A stretch of 37,451 bases of DNA from Clostridia bacterium (GCA_035628995.1 DASPIR010000011.1:1-37451); one strand, 5' to 3'. Positions 8,147 through 18,130 are shown, numbered from the stretch's first letter. The notes: generated by a model not told the origin, from the sequence alone. Translations and numbers: made by a program.

Positions 8147-11100
8147 TGCTATCACCACCTTCTGCAGTCTTGCCGCCCATAAGCTCCCAAACCTCTTCAT
8201 CCTTCTTTTCATGCAGATTCCTATAGTTGTTTCCGGAAAGTTTGGTATCAAACTGGCATATTGACATATAACCGCAGTATGAGCATGCAGTCATAGTTTT
8301 TCTCCTGTATGGGCTTATGGATATGTTCCCTTTGAGCATTTCCTCTCCCAAGCTGTTCAGCAGCTTCCTTACATGCCGCTTTATTAGCTCAAACTGTTCA
8401 GCTGTTGCTGCAGATGACCTGCCCAAGTCCCCTCCCTTATTTACCCTGGCCGGTATTATGAGGGAGTCCCCATCTATGCTCGTGTCCATCTCTTTTATAA
8501 GCTTCACATCTGCTAACAGCAGGCCTTTCATTTTAAGCTCCTTCATAATGGACTTTTCAATTTCCTCCTCAGATGCGCCTCTGCCTCCCAGCACAATAGG
8601 ATCGTCAAGCTTGAAGTATAAAACTCCCGCAGGCAGCACCGACTTGCCGGACTCCTTACCGAGGCTCTCGCCAACTGCATCCAGGTAGGTTATCAGCTGT
8701 ATCTGAAGTCCATAATAGACATCCGCCAGCTTGAACTGCTTGCTGCCGGACTTGTAGTCAACTATCCTGAAATATTTGCCCTCTTCTGTTTCCAAGCAAT
8801 CCATCCTGTCAATTCTGCCGGACAGAACCATGCTATCCCCCATGGGCAGCTCGATTGTAATAGGAGGAAGCTTCTCCCCATCACCAAAGCCCATCTCATA
8901 ACCGACCGGTTCAAAGGAGCTTCTTTTTATATGTTCTGCTATCATCCAGACAGCTCTTGTAAGCACTCTTTTCAATCTGTCTGCAAAGTATTTGTATCTA
9001 CTGGAGCTTAAGAAAATAGTTCCGGCTATATCCTGCACCAACTCATCGACTATCAGTCCTACCTTTTCAGCGCACCAGTCCTTCTCAAGCTGTCTCCAGC
9101 CGGTGCTGCTCTCGCTTACTGTCTTGGAGAACATGTCAATTACCCTGTGCATGAAAGAACCCGTATCCGGGGCATTCATTTTCATTATATTTCTTTCCTT
9201 TGCTTTAAGCCCGTATTCCACATAGTATGAAAACGGGCAGGAAGAATACTTCTCAAGTCTTGATACACTGGTGTGTATTGTACTGCCATACAGCATCCTT
9301 ACCCGTTCCTGCCTGATAAGCTCCACCTGATTGGTGTAATTGAAGCCTTCCACCATACGGCCATACTTTTCCTGCCATTTTTCTTGCTTTGAGTACCAGT
9401 CCACTACAGTTTTCCAAAGCGGATCGGTATATTTGCCTTCAAGGCTCTGTCTCATAGCAGCCACCAGCTCATTAAAGGTCGGCAATGGAGCTGATACGTA
9501 TGCTTCAGCACTACCTGCAGCTTCACTCTTAGTCATTCCGCTTTCAAAGCTTATATTGGGAAACATCCTCTTTAACCTGCTTATAATCATAGACGGCCGT
9601 AATGCCCTTCCATCCCTGTCAGCAGCGCAAAAGCTCAGCCTGAGATAATTGGATGGGGCTGTCAATGCAGTATATATGAGATACTGCTGTTCAAAGGTCC
9701 TGCCCCTTGTATCCGGAGCAAGCTCCATCCCGAGAGTCCCCAAGGTTTCTCTATCCCTGTCCGACAAAATGCCCTCTTGTTTAAAAGGTATCGGAAATAT
9801 CCCATCATTGGCACCTAATATGTATATTGCTTTTACATCATGGCTTTTGGAACGCTCGAGGCTTCCTACGAGCACTTGTTCAAGGGCTGCCGGTATCAAG
9901 CCGATATTATATTCCCCAAAGCCCACCGAGAGAATCTCCAGGAAGGTTTCCACCTTAACTGCCTCGTCTCCCATAGCCTCAACCACCTGATCCAAAAGCT
10001 CCAGAAGTATATTCCACACCTGACTGTACTCATCTGCCCTATCCAGCTCTCCTGCTTCGGTAAAATGCTGCACAAGCTTTTCCAGTCTTTCGGGCACTTC
10101 CAATTCATACAAAAATTCATATAAGGCTGTGCATATTTCCTTCCCATTGTTTCTGCCTTTTATTTTTTTATAGAGCTTTGAGAGAGGAGTCACTACTTTC
10201 TTTCTTACCTCATTCACCCTTTGCAGCAGCTCAAGCAGATATTGTCCTGACCCGGACTTTTCCATACTATAGCCCAGTGTATAGCTCCATTCCTCGTCCT
10301 TCATCCAACTGCTGCCTTTTATTCCGTTGGCCAGCACATAGTTCTCAAGCAGGTCCAGGTCTTCTCTATCAACTCCTGTAAGACCTGTTTTCAGATATCT
10401 GAAAACGGCTTCATAGGACCAATTACTTGTGAAAACCTCCAATGCCGAGATTACCAGAAGTACCAGAGGATGTCCCGTAATATCCTTTTTTCTGTCTATG
10501 AAGCAAGGTATTCCATACTCCCCGAATATCACCCTTATTACCTTTTCATAAAGTGCCAGGTCTCCTGTCAACACAGCAATATCCCTGTACCTCAAGCCTT
10601 CCTCCCTGCACTTTTTCAATATATCTCTTGCAGCACTCTCAGCTTCCGCATATATGTTAGGAGCCTCGTAGAGGCTCAAATACCTTGTATCATCCTTGTA
10701 TATCCCATGAAGATATGTATATAGATTCGCCTCAAGGAACGCCAGCTCATTGTTGTATTTCAGCCCGTCACTTTTAATAGCAGCAGGTGCTTCCACCTTC
10801 ACCCCTATATCCGCAGCCAGCCTCTTAAGCTTTGCTGAGGCGGTCTTTGCAGGCAGGAAGGCGTCTATTTCCTCCAATGCCAGTTCATCCGCAAGACAAT
10901 CTGTGCATAATGCTAAATTAACCCTGACCGCTTTAGCCATAAGCCTCTCAATTACAACGTACTCCTGCGGGGTGAAGCCGGAAAATTCATCTATCCATAT
11001 TTCCGAGCCCTCAAGAAGCTTGCACTGCATTAGCTTTTCAGCCAACAGAGCAAGATCGTCGTCAGAGTCTATATATTTATCATGGAGCCTTTTCTCAAAA

Positions 11101-11591
11101 TCCCCATATATTAGTCCTATGTCATGGAGTTTGTCCTTCAGCTGTGTGCTCATATCAGCCGTTTCAAGAGTGTTTACAGCATCAGGTGTAATATTGTATC
11201 TCTTAAACTCACTGATAGTGCCGCATAGTGTGTTTACAAAACCCCTCTGTCCTGCAGCCCTGGAAAACACCCTTAAGTTTTCCTTGAGCCTCTCCATTAT
11301 GGTATAAACCAGTATGCTTTTCCCTGCGGGATTTATATGCTTCCTTACTATCCCACCTACTTCTCCAAGCACTCTGTGGGATAATCTGCCGAAGCTTAAT
11401 ACCTCTACTCCGTTTATTCCGCTTGCGCCAAGGGCTTTTATCAGCCTTTTCTCTGCCTGATAGGAAAACTGATCGGGAACAATTATGATATGTCTCAACG
11501 CCTGTCCCCGTTCCAAGCTTGACTTTATTTCATTCAGGCAGAAGGTGCTTTTACCGCATCCTGCCCTTCCGTATATGATTCTCAGACTCAT
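8130..11591 (-). CDS. addB: ATP-dependent helicase/nuclease subunit B (AddB)
   Basis: This 1153-aa protein is the partner of AddA. The N-terminus has a Walker A motif, GRAGCGKS at residues 8-15. The C-terminal nuclease domain carries GRIDRMD and FRIVDYKSG. Four cysteines expected to hold a [4Fe-4S] cluster are all present: Cys785 in SSCPFSYY, then Cys1103, Cys1106 and Cys1112 in CSYCGYMSIC. The spacing closely matches that known for the Bacillus AddB cluster. The ATG at 11591 has a weak AGGGGA-type site about 10 nt upstream. It is the first gene of the addB-addA operon. Confidence 0.97.
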   Translation of the reverse strand: MSLRIIYGRAGCGKSTFCLNEIKSSLERGQALRHIIIVPDQFSYQAEKRLIKALGASGINGVEVLSFGRLSHRVLGEVGGIVRKHINPAGKSILVYTIMERLKENLRVFSRAAGQRGFVNTLCGTISEFKRYNITPDAVNTLETADMSTQLKDKLHDIGLIYGDFEKRLHDKYIDSDDDLALLAEKLMQCKLLEGSEIWIDEFSGFTPQEYVVIERLMAKAVRVNLALCTDCLADELALEEIDAFLPAKTASAKLKRLAADIGVKVEAPAAIKSDGLKYNNELAFLEANLYTYLHGIYKDDTRYLSLYEAPNIYAEAESAARDILKKCREEGLRYRDIAVLTGDLALYEKVIRVIFGEYGIPCFIDRKKDITGHPLVLLVISALEVFTSNWSYEAVFRYLKTGLTGVDREDLDLLENYVLANGIKGSSWMKDEEWSYTLGYSMEKSGSGQYLLELLQRVNEVRKKVVTPLSKLYKKIKGRNNGKEICTALYEFLYELEVPERLEKLVQHFTEAGELDRADEYSQVWNILLELLDQVVEAMGDEAVKVETFLEILSVGFGEYNIGLIPAALEQVLVGSLERSKSHDVKAIYILGANDGIFPIPFKQEGILSDRDRETLGTLGMELAPDTRGRTFEQQYLIYTALTAPSNYLRLSFCAADRDGRALRPSMIISRLKRMFPNISFESGMTKSEAAGSAEAYVSAPLPTFNELVAAMRQSLEGKYTDPLWKTVVDWYSKQEKWQEKYGRMVEGFNYTNQVELIRQERVRMLYGSTIHTSVSRLEKYSSCPFSYYVEYGLKAKERNIMKMNAPDTGSFMHRVIDMFSKTVSESSTGWRQLEKDWCAEKVGLIVDELVQDIAGTIFLSSSRYKYFADRLKRVLTRAVWMIAEHIKRSSFEPVGYEMGFGDGEKLPPITIELPMGDSMVLSGRIDRMDCLETEEGKYFRIVDYKSGSKQFKLADVYYGLQIQLITYLDAVGESLGKESGKSVLPAGVLYFKLDDPIVLGGRGASEEEIEKSIMKELKMKGLLLADVKLIKEMDTSIDGDSLIIPARVNKGGDLGRSSAATAEQFELIKRHVRKLLNSLGEEMLKGNISISPYRRKTMTACSYCGYMSICQFDTKLSGNNYRNLHEKKDEEVWELMGGKTAEGGDSNESDE

Positions 11592-11711
11592 TTGAAATCA
11601 TCCCCTGTCCTGGCAATATATCTATATTATATCACACAAAACTTCTATTATTAGATAGTTTTGGGCTATTAGGCAGCATCTTCATCCTAATGAAGTTTCA
11701 TACATTGGGTA

Positions 11712-11740
11712 TTGAATTACTATAAACATAATGATATATT
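11712..11740 (+). promoter_or_regulatory. Probable SigA promoter of the GNAT gene
   Basis: TTGAAT (11712-11717) and TATATT (11735-11740) are spaced by 17 nt and lie 54 nt upstream of the ATG at 11795, in the divergent region between addB and the acetyltransferase. Confidence 0.5.
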
Positions 11741-11794
11741 GTTTATATATTATTTAAACCATATGCGTATATGTTTGTTCAGGAGGGGTTAGCA

Positions 11795-12676
11795 ATGAGA
11801 ATTTATTCATTCAATGAGCTTTCAGAAGAACAAAAGAGAAATATTTACCAGTTTACAGACAGCTTCAAGTCCAAAAACAGCTATGGAAGTTATGATGAAA
11901 TGGTCAAGCTTTATGAGGGGGTCGCCTTTGATCATGGCAGCAGTTACTTTTCATTATGGGATGATAAAAGACCTGTTGCAACCATTGGTGTGATTTCCAA
12001 AGAGGCGGAGGCAAGAGGGGAAATATTTCTTGTATGCATTAATATAAAGGAGCAAGACAGCCATAAGCTATCAAAGCTTCTTTCCAAGGCCTATGATTAC
12101 TGCTCGGGCATCAAGGCTGCCAAGTTCCGGCTTGGTGTAATGCATGACAGATATTATCTCATATCAGAACTAGAGAAAAGTGGTTATGTAGAGGTAAATA
12201 GAAATCTTATCATGCGATATTGCGGAGGCAATATTGGTTTTGAGGAAGATATGGACAAATGCTTTAAACCCTTGTCCCCAGAGAATATAAAGGATTATCA
12301 AAGGGTGGAAAGTGCTGCCTTCCTTCAGGCTCCAAATGGCGGAGTCGTTGAGGACGAGGAGCTTCAAGGCTTGCTGGATGAATACTGCGGGAGCAATTTA
12401 GCCGGAGTTTTCTATGCAGAAGATATTCCCGCCGGGACGTATACATTGAGAATTAAAGATGATGACGGCTGGATTGAGAGTATAGGTGTAGCCCCCGAGT
12501 ACCAAGGCAGAGGTATCGGCAGGATGCTGCTGCATAAATCGATAAAGGTACTTCAAGCTGTGGGAGTCAAGAATATAAAGCTTTCGGTTTTCGATACTAA
12601 CACCAGGGCATTAACGTTGTATAAGAAAGACGGCTTTGAAGTAGAAAGCGAGCCTTCTATATGGTATGAAAAGTAA
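11795..12676 (+). CDS. GNAT family N-acetyltransferase (two-domain)
   Basis: This 293-aa protein ends in a clear GNAT acetyl-CoA-binding core. The pyrophosphate loop is in IGVAPEYQGRGIGRMLL and is followed by the strand/helix segment LSVFDTNTRALTLYKKDGF. The N-terminal half resembles a second, degenerate GNAT fold, a tandem layout seen in mycothiol-synthase-like proteins. The substrate is unknown. The ATG at 11795 has AGGAGGGG at 11781-11788; an upstream in-frame ATG at 11771 would place that site inside the gene and is rejected. It is transcribed alone, divergent from addB, and converges on the metallophosphoesterase gene. Confidence 0.85.
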   Translation: MRIYSFNELSEEQKRNIYQFTDSFKSKNSYGSYDEMVKLYEGVAFDHGSSYFSLWDDKRPVATIGVISKEAEARGEIFLVCINIKEQDSHKLSKLLSKAYDYCSGIKAAKFRLGVMHDRYYLISELEKSGYVEVNRNLIMRYCGGNIGFEEDMDKCFKPLSPENIKDYQRVESAAFLQAPNGGVVEDEELQGLLDEYCGSNLAGVFYAEDIPAGTYTLRIKDDDGWIESIGVAPEYQGRGIGRMLLHKSIKVLQAVGVKNIKLSVFDTNTRALTLYKKDGFEVESEPSIWYEK

Positions 12677-12699
12677 GGGGGGTATCCTATCGCCCCTTT
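12674..12699. terminator. Weak bidirectional hairpin between convergent genes
   Basis: AAGGGG and CCCCTT flank an 11-14 nt loop between the GNAT stop and the metallophosphoesterase stop, with short T-rich runs on both strands. The stem is short and the T-tracts are poor, so this is a tentative call. Confidence 0.35.
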
Positions 12700-13502
12700 A
12701 TCCTTATAATACTCACCTGACTCCTGTTCAGAAACCTTATAGGCAGCTTGCTTGTGCCCACACCGCTGTCAATATAGAGCAGGCTGTTTTCTTTCAATTT
12801 AAACATCCCTTTGTCAAAATGAGGGAAAAGGCCCTCCCCCGGTTCTATTATTGCGCCTATAAAAGGAAATCTTATCTGGCCTCCGTGAGTATGTCCGCAA
12901 AGTATCAGGTCTGGCGAATAATGTCCCAGCCGCTGTCGTATCTTTGGCGAGTGCGAAAGCAAGACTGTATACTTATTGCTATTCACGCTCTTCATCGCTT
13001 TTTCAATATTGTCCCTGCGCCCATAGGCATCATCTACCCCGCATATATTGATGTCTGCACTCCTTGCAGCAAAGGTTGAGCCTTTGTTATTTAGAATCAC
13101 TACTCCCATGTCCTTAAGCTTGACAAGCAGTTCTTTCCTTCTGTTATTACTCCATTCATGGTTGCCTGACACGAAAAATATGCTCGGGCATATTGAACGC
13201 AGCTCACTTACTAAGGCATCCACATTACTAAAATCCTCCGTGGATCTATCCACCAAATCTCCGGTTATCAATACAGCATCAAGCTTGATATTACCCAATG
13301 CCTTAATGAGCCTTTGTACAATTTCTGCAGAAGCACCTCCATGAAAGTCGCTTACTTGCAGGAGTGTGACCTCCTCCCCCTGTTTAAGCTTTTCTGTATC
13401 TATATTGACTTCCCTCACTACAGGAAAATTGACTTCAAAAACCACATCAACTGCTATTAAGAGAGCTGCTGCCACAACTATTTTAATTACATTACCAAGC
13501 AA
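12687..13502 (-). CDS. Membrane-anchored metallophosphoesterase (YkuE-like)
   Basis: This 271-aa calcineurin-like phosphoesterase has one N-terminal membrane segment (about residues 4-22), so the catalytic domain is probably outside or at the membrane. The two-metal motifs appear in order: SDFHGG (where DxH is expected), ITGDLVDR (GDxxD), SGNHEW (GNHE), LLSHSP, and CGHTHGGQ (GHTH). This set is typical of YkuE/UDP-diacylglucosamine-hydrolase-like enzymes; the substrate cannot be told. The start is TTG at 13502 with AAAGGAG 9 nt upstream. It converges on the GNAT gene with about 10 nt between stops. Confidence 0.87.
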   Translation of the reverse strand: MLGNVIKIVVAAALLIAVDVVFEVNFPVVREVNIDTEKLKQGEEVTLLQVSDFHGGASAEIVQRLIKALGNIKLDAVLITGDLVDRSTEDFSNVDALVSELRSICPSIFFVSGNHEWSNNRRKELLVKLKDMGVVILNNKGSTFAARSADINICGVDDAYGRRDNIEKAMKSVNSNKYTVLLSHSPKIRQRLGHYSPDLILCGHTHGGQIRFPFIGAIIEPGEGLFPHFDKGMFKLKENSLLYIDSGVGTSKLPIRFLNRSQVSIIRIKGR

Positions 13503-13609
13503 ATCCTTCAGCTCCTTTAGCCATAAGATAAGGTAATTGGTCTAAGCATACCCTTATAAAATACCTCATATAATATTACCCATCCCTTATACCGTATATT
13601 CCTATAAGA

Positions 13610-13638
13610 TTGAATTGAGTCTGTACTTCTGTTAGAAT
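13610..13638 (+). promoter_or_regulatory. Probable SigA promoter of the EamA transporter
   Basis: TTGAAT (13610-13615) and TAGAAT (13633-13638) are separated by exactly 17 nt and lie close upstream of the start at 13666/13672. Confidence 0.5.
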
Positions 13639-13665
13639 CTTATGTAGGAGATTGGGAAAGGAATT

Positions 13666-14553
13666 GTGGATATGAATTCTATAATAACTAAAATGAAAGA
13701 TGACCGCTTCAGGTCTATATTATTTCTTGTACTAGCCGCCCTGCTTTGGAGCCTTGGAGGCCTGCTGATCAAATCAATAAAGCTGAATGCATTGGCGATA
13801 GCCGGAGTGAGAAGCTTTACAGCCGCGCTTCTTATGCTTACTGTAATAAGAAAGCCCAGCCTTAAATTTAACAGGTACAAGATAGGTGGAGCCATTGCGT
13901 ACGTGGGTACTGTAGCACTGTTTGTTATGGCTAATAAGCTTACAACTGCAGCTACAGCAATACTTCTTCAATATACAGCCCCTATTTATGTAGCGTTGCT
14001 TGGCGCGTGGTTTCTGAAAGAGCGAACAACCTTTATGGATTGGGTGACTATATTTATGGTATTTGGCGGTATGATACTGTTTTTTATAGATGATGTGGGT
14101 GCCGGAGGCATGCTCGGCAACATTTATGCAATACTCAGCGGGTTCAGCTTTGCCTGCATGGTGCTGCTGCTTCGCAAGCAGAAGGACGCGTCTCCTCTGG
14201 AGTCTGTATTCTGGGGCAATGTGCTTACAGCAATCATAGGCCTTCCATTTATGTTTGGCGCCAGGCCGGACGCTTCCAGCTGGATAGCATTGCTGCTCCT
14301 TGGGGTATTCCAGCTTGGATTATCTTATATGTTATACGCTTTGGCGATAAAACACGTTACCGCTCTGGAGGCAATATTGATACCTGTCATTGAGCCAATT
14401 TTGAACCCTGTATGGGTGTTTCTGGTATTAGGCGAGTATCCCGGACCCTGGGCTTTTGTGGGCGGCTTCATAGTATTATCCGCGATAGTTGGCAGGAGTG
14501 TACTTATGGCACTGAAGGCAAACAGAAAGACAGAAAATAACGAAGCAGTATAA
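13666..14553 (+). CDS. EamA/DMT-superfamily transporter
   Basis: This 295-aa integral membrane protein has ten predicted membrane segments in two homologous EamA halves (about 15-140 and 150-285). It belongs to the drug/metabolite transporter superfamily, whose members export amino acids, nucleobases or other metabolites; the substrate is unknown. The second half contains the family-typical stretch around ALEAILIPVIEPILNPVWVF. The frame opens with GTG at 13666; ATG at 13672 is nearly equally likely because GGGAAAGGA at 13654-13662 fits either. It is monocistronic with its own promoter and terminator. Confidence 0.88.
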   Translation: MDMNSIITKMKDDRFRSILFLVLAALLWSLGGLLIKSIKLNALAIAGVRSFTAALLMLTVIRKPSLKFNRYKIGGAIAYVGTVALFVMANKLTTAATAILLQYTAPIYVALLGAWFLKERTTFMDWVTIFMVFGGMILFFIDDVGAGGMLGNIYAILSGFSFACMVLLLRKQKDASPLESVFWGNVLTAIIGLPFMFGARPDASSWIALLLLGVFQLGLSYMLYALAIKHVTALEAILIPVIEPILNPVWVFLVLGEYPGPWAFVGGFIVLSAIVGRSVLMALKANRKTENNEAV

Positions 14554-14584
14554 AAAAATAACCCGGCGAAATTCGCCGGGTTTT
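14552..14584. terminator. Bidirectional terminator between the EamA gene and ileS
   Basis: AACCCGGCG (14560-14568) and CGCCGGGTT (14574-14582) form a perfect 9-bp stem with loop AAATT. It is followed by TTTT on the plus strand and, on the minus strand, by ATTTTTTTA, so it can serve both convergent genes. Confidence 0.88.
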
Positions 14585-14593
14585 ATATATTTC

Positions 14594-17500
14594 TTATACT
14601 CTTTCAAGCTTCATTCCTGTCTCATGTCCGTTAAGGTCCTGCACCTCAAAGCTCTTGTCTGTGACTCTTTCAACCTTTTCAGCCAAGGTTTCCTTCATTA
14701 TATAGTCCTTGTATGCAGAAACTGCACCTGCTATTTCGTCATCTCCGTCAAAGTATATATTTATTCTGTCCATCATTTCATAATTGTTGTTCTTTCTCAT
14801 TTGCTGCACTTTGGAGATGAATTCCCTTGCATAGCCCTCTTCAATCAGCTCTTTTGTAAGGGTAGTGTCAAGTATTATAAAGAGGTTGTTTTCTGTTGTT
14901 ACTGTGAAGCCTTCCTTGGCTGCTATGCTAGTTATAACATAGTCCTTGTTTATCTCAAGTGTCTCTCCGTCAAGATTAACCTTTACTGTCTCTCCGGCCT
15001 CCAGCTTCGGTGCATACACTGACGCATCCATTTCCTGAAGCACCTTCGCAAAGGTCTTTATCTTCCCACCCAGTATCGAGCCTGCAAATTTATAGTTTGG
15101 CTTGAGGCTAAAGTTCATATATCTGTTTAAATCTTTCTCGAAGATTACTTCTTTTACGTTGAGTTCCTCCTGGATAAGCGGTATCAAATAGGATATCAGC
15201 TCTTCATATTTTGCATCTATAAATACCTTCTGTATCGGCTGACGTACCTTTATTCTTACCTGCTCCCTCGAAGCCCTTCCCATTCCTACCAGGCTCCTTA
15301 CCAGGTCCATTCTCTCTTCCAGCTTGTCATCTATGAGCTTTTCATTCTGCACAGGGAAATCAGCCACATGTACAGACAGCTCTCCTGTGAGGTTCCTGTA
15401 TATTTCCTCTGAAAGATACGGAGCAAATGGAGCAATAAGCTTTGATACTCCTACCATTACCTCGTAGGTAGTGTTGTAAACCGCTTTTTTGTCCTCTGTA
15501 AGCTCTGTTTCCCAGAACCTTCTCCTGGAACGTCTGATATACCAGTTGGACAGATCTTCATTTACAAAATTCTGTATCTTTCTTACGGATCTGTTAAGAT
15601 CATATTCATCAAGCTCAGCAGTAACTTCCCTTACAAGGTTGTTGTACTTGGAAAGCATCCATCTGTCAAGCTCGGGACGATCACAGTACTCTACGAAGAA
15701 ATCCTTGGGGTCTATACTGTCGGTATTTGCATACAGTGCAAAGAAAGTGTGAACATTTTTAAGTGTTCCAAAGAACTTGCTGAGTACTTCCTTCAAGCCA
15801 TCTTCGTCAAACTTTGTGGTAGACCATACCGGGGATACATATAGCATATACCATCTTATAGCATCTGCTCCATACTTGTCGAACATTTCAAAGGGGTCTA
15901 CGGTATTTCCAAGGGACTTTGACATCTTTCTGCCGTCCTTGTCTACCAAATGCCCGTTAACAAGTACATTTTTGTATGGAGATGTACCCATTACAAAGGT
16001 AGATATCGCAATCAGCGAATAGAACCAACCTCTTGTCTGGTCTATTGCTTCGCAAATGTAGTCTGCCGGGAATAGTTTCTCAAAATTCTCTTTGTTTTCA
16101 AAAGGATAGTGATGCTGTGCGAAAGGCATTGCCCCACTGTCGAACCAGCAGTCTATAACTTCCTTTACTCTCGTCATGGTGCCGCCACACTTTTCACACT
16201 TTATATGCACATCATCCACATAAGGTCTGTGCAAATCAATACTCTCATCAATTTTCTCTATAGATCTTTCCACAAGTTCTTTTCTGGAGCCTATGGAATC
16301 AGTATGTCCACAACCGCATCTCCAAATATTAAGCGGTGTTCCCCAGTATCTGTTTCTGGAAAGAGCCCAGTCGTTAACATTTTCAAGCCAGTTGCCAAAG
16401 CGCTTCTCCCCAATGTAATCAGGGAACCAATTTACTGCATTATTGTTAGCTACGAGATTGTCTCTAAGCTTGGTCATTTCTATATACCAGCTTGGTTTTG
16501 CGTAGTAAAGCAGTGGAGTCTTGCACCTCCAGCAGTGCGGATAATTGTGATCAACCTTTTCCTTTTTGAAAAGCTTGCCCTCTAATGCCAGCCATTTGAT
16601 TACCTCAGGATCTGCATCCATTACAAACTGTCCTTCCCAGGGTGTGGCGGTGAATTTGCCCGCTTCATTGACCGGCTGCAGAACCGGAAGATCATATCTT
16701 CTTCCTGTATTGTAGTCATCTTCACCAAAGGCAGGAGCTGTATGGACTATACCTGTGCCATCCTCCGTTGTGACATAATCAGCTACTGTTACGAAGAAGG
16801 CTTTCTTCTCCGGGTTTACAAAAGGCATCAGCTGCTCATATTCCATGTATTCCATGTCTTTGCCCTTAATCTCTTCCAACACCTCGAACTCTTCTCCCAG
16901 AACCTTATGGGATAATGTCTTTTCCAGATAGTATATTTCATCATTCTGTTTTACTTTAAGATATGTCTCCCTTGGATTCACTGTAAGGGCTACATTGGAA
17001 GGCAGTGTCCAGGGTGTAGTTGTCCATACCAGGAAATATTCGTCAACGCCCTTTTTCTTGAACTTTACTATAACAGTTGTTGTCTTTATTTCCTTGTAGC
17101 CTTGAGCCACCTCATGGCTGGCAAGTCCTGTACCGCATCTTGGGCAGTAAGGGGATATCTTGTGCCCTTCATAGATGTAGCCTTCTTCTTTGAATTTGTT
17201 CAATATCCACCAAACTGACTCTATATAATCATTTTCATAGGTTACATAGGGATGCTCCATATCTATGAGATAAGCCATCTTTTCGGTCATATCTCTCCAC
17301 AGCCCTACATACTTGAAAACAGAATCACGGCATTTTTCATTGAATTCCTTTATGCCGTACTTTTCAATGTCCTGCTTGCCGGATAGCTTAAGCTCCTTCT
17401 CAACCTCAATTTCAACAGGAAGCCCATGGGTATCCCAGCCGGCTTTCCTCTTGACCTGATAGCCCTTCATTGTCTTGTAGCGGCATACTGTATCCTTCAA

Positions 17501-17692
17501 TGTCCTTGACAGGACATGGTGTATGCCCGGTCTGCCATTGGCAGTAGGAGGTCCTTCGTAGAATATGAATGAATCCTTGCCTTCTCTGGTTTCTATGCTT
17601 TTTTTGAGGATATCAATCTCTTTCCAGTATTCCGATATGCTTTTTTCATTTTCAGCTGCTCGCTTGTCAGATAAAAATTTGAATTTGTCCAT
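14594..17692 (-). CDS. ileS: Isoleucyl-tRNA synthetase, type 2 (IleRS2)
   Basis: This 1032-aa class I synthetase charges tRNA-Ile. The length, the start EGPPTANGRPGIHHVLSR and the C-terminal extension place it in the eukaryote-like IleRS2 group, the group linked to mupirocin resistance. The KMSKS loop is intact (DGRKMSKSLGN). The editing-domain region includes GIVHTAPAFGEDDY, and cysteine pairs such as CPRCG and CEKCGG are present. Where the HxGH signature is expected the sequence reads GIHH (17516-17527), with positions 1 and 3 swapped. The ATG at 17692 has AAAGGA 8 nt upstream; the ATG at 17701 abuts that site and is less likely. It is controlled by the T-box at 17831-18093. Confidence 0.97.
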   Translation of the reverse strand: MDKFKFLSDKRAAENEKSISEYWKEIDILKKSIETREGKDSFIFYEGPPTANGRPGIHHVLSRTLKDTVCRYKTMKGYQVKRKAGWDTHGLPVEIEVEKELKLSGKQDIEKYGIKEFNEKCRDSVFKYVGLWRDMTEKMAYLIDMEHPYVTYENDYIESVWWILNKFKEEGYIYEGHKISPYCPRCGTGLASHEVAQGYKEIKTTTVIVKFKKKGVDEYFLVWTTTPWTLPSNVALTVNPRETYLKVKQNDEIYYLEKTLSHKVLGEEFEVLEEIKGKDMEYMEYEQLMPFVNPEKKAFFVTVADYVTTEDGTGIVHTAPAFGEDDYNTGRRYDLPVLQPVNEAGKFTATPWEGQFVMDADPEVIKWLALEGKLFKKEKVDHNYPHCWRCKTPLLYYAKPSWYIEMTKLRDNLVANNNAVNWFPDYIGEKRFGNWLENVNDWALSRNRYWGTPLNIWRCGCGHTDSIGSRKELVERSIEKIDESIDLHRPYVDDVHIKCEKCGGTMTRVKEVIDCWFDSGAMPFAQHHYPFENKENFEKLFPADYICEAIDQTRGWFYSLIAISTFVMGTSPYKNVLVNGHLVDKDGRKMSKSLGNTVDPFEMFDKYGADAIRWYMLYVSPVWSTTKFDEDGLKEVLSKFFGTLKNVHTFFALYANTDSIDPKDFFVEYCDRPELDRWMLSKYNNLVREVTAELDEYDLNRSVRKIQNFVNEDLSNWYIRRSRRRFWETELTEDKKAVYNTTYEVMVGVSKLIAPFAPYLSEEIYRNLTGELSVHVADFPVQNEKLIDDKLEERMDLVRSLVGMGRASREQVRIKVRQPIQKVFIDAKYEELISYLIPLIQEELNVKEVIFEKDLNRYMNFSLKPNYKFAGSILGGKIKTFAKVLQEMDASVYAPKLEAGETVKVNLDGETLEINKDYVITSIAAKEGFTVTTENNLFIILDTTLTKELIEEGYAREFISKVQQMRKNNNYEMMDRINIYFDGDDEIAGAVSAYKDYIMKETLAEKVERVTDKSFEVQDLNGHETGMKLERV

Positions 17693-17830
17693 ATTAAACA
17701 TCCTTTCTGAGTATAGATTCTTAAAATATAAAGCCTTTATTTAAGCATTTTAACAATTAATGAAGCCTTTATGAAATGCACTTAACGGAAAGTGGAACAT
17801 TAATGAAATTTATACTTTCCTATGCATTAT

Positions 17831-18093
17831 AAAAAGTCCCTTCAGCTAAAGCCAAAGGGACGATAAAATACCGCGGTACCACCCAGGTTATGCATCACAG
17901 TTTAAACAAATGATACACCACTCAATGCATATAACGCATGCCTGCGAAAAGGCTTACTGGTTTTCAGCCGTTCAGCTCCGAGGTGATCTTCATAAACTGG
18001 CAAATGACAATCTTCCACCAAATGAATGTCTCTCTTTGAATTGCGTCCTTTACTACTGTCCTCTTCAATGCTTTTTTAATGTTTAAAATTAAT
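17831..18093 (-). promoter_or_regulatory. T-box riboswitch of ileS (Ile specifier ATC)
   Basis: The conserved T-box TGGGTGGTACCGCG lies on the minus strand within 17871-17889. The terminator stem is GTCCCTTTGGC / GCTGAAGGGAC with a TTTA loop (17836-17861), followed by TTTTT. In Stem I the specifier codon ATC (Ile) reads at 17985-17987 in the context TGAAG-ATC-ACC. Uncharged tRNA-Ile would stabilise the antiterminator and permit ileS transcription. The transcript start is inferred from the promoter at 18101-18130. Confidence 0.95.
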
Positions 18094-18100
18094 ATCCATA

Positions 18101-18130
18101 ATTATATATTATGCACCCTTGCCCTGTCAA
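18101..18130 (-). promoter_or_regulatory. SigA promoter of the ileS T-box leader
   Basis: On the minus strand a consensus TTGACA (18125-18130) and TATAAT (18101-18106) are separated by 18 nt. The promoter lies just after the stop of the upstream CDF gene, so ileS is transcribed independently. Confidence 0.8.
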
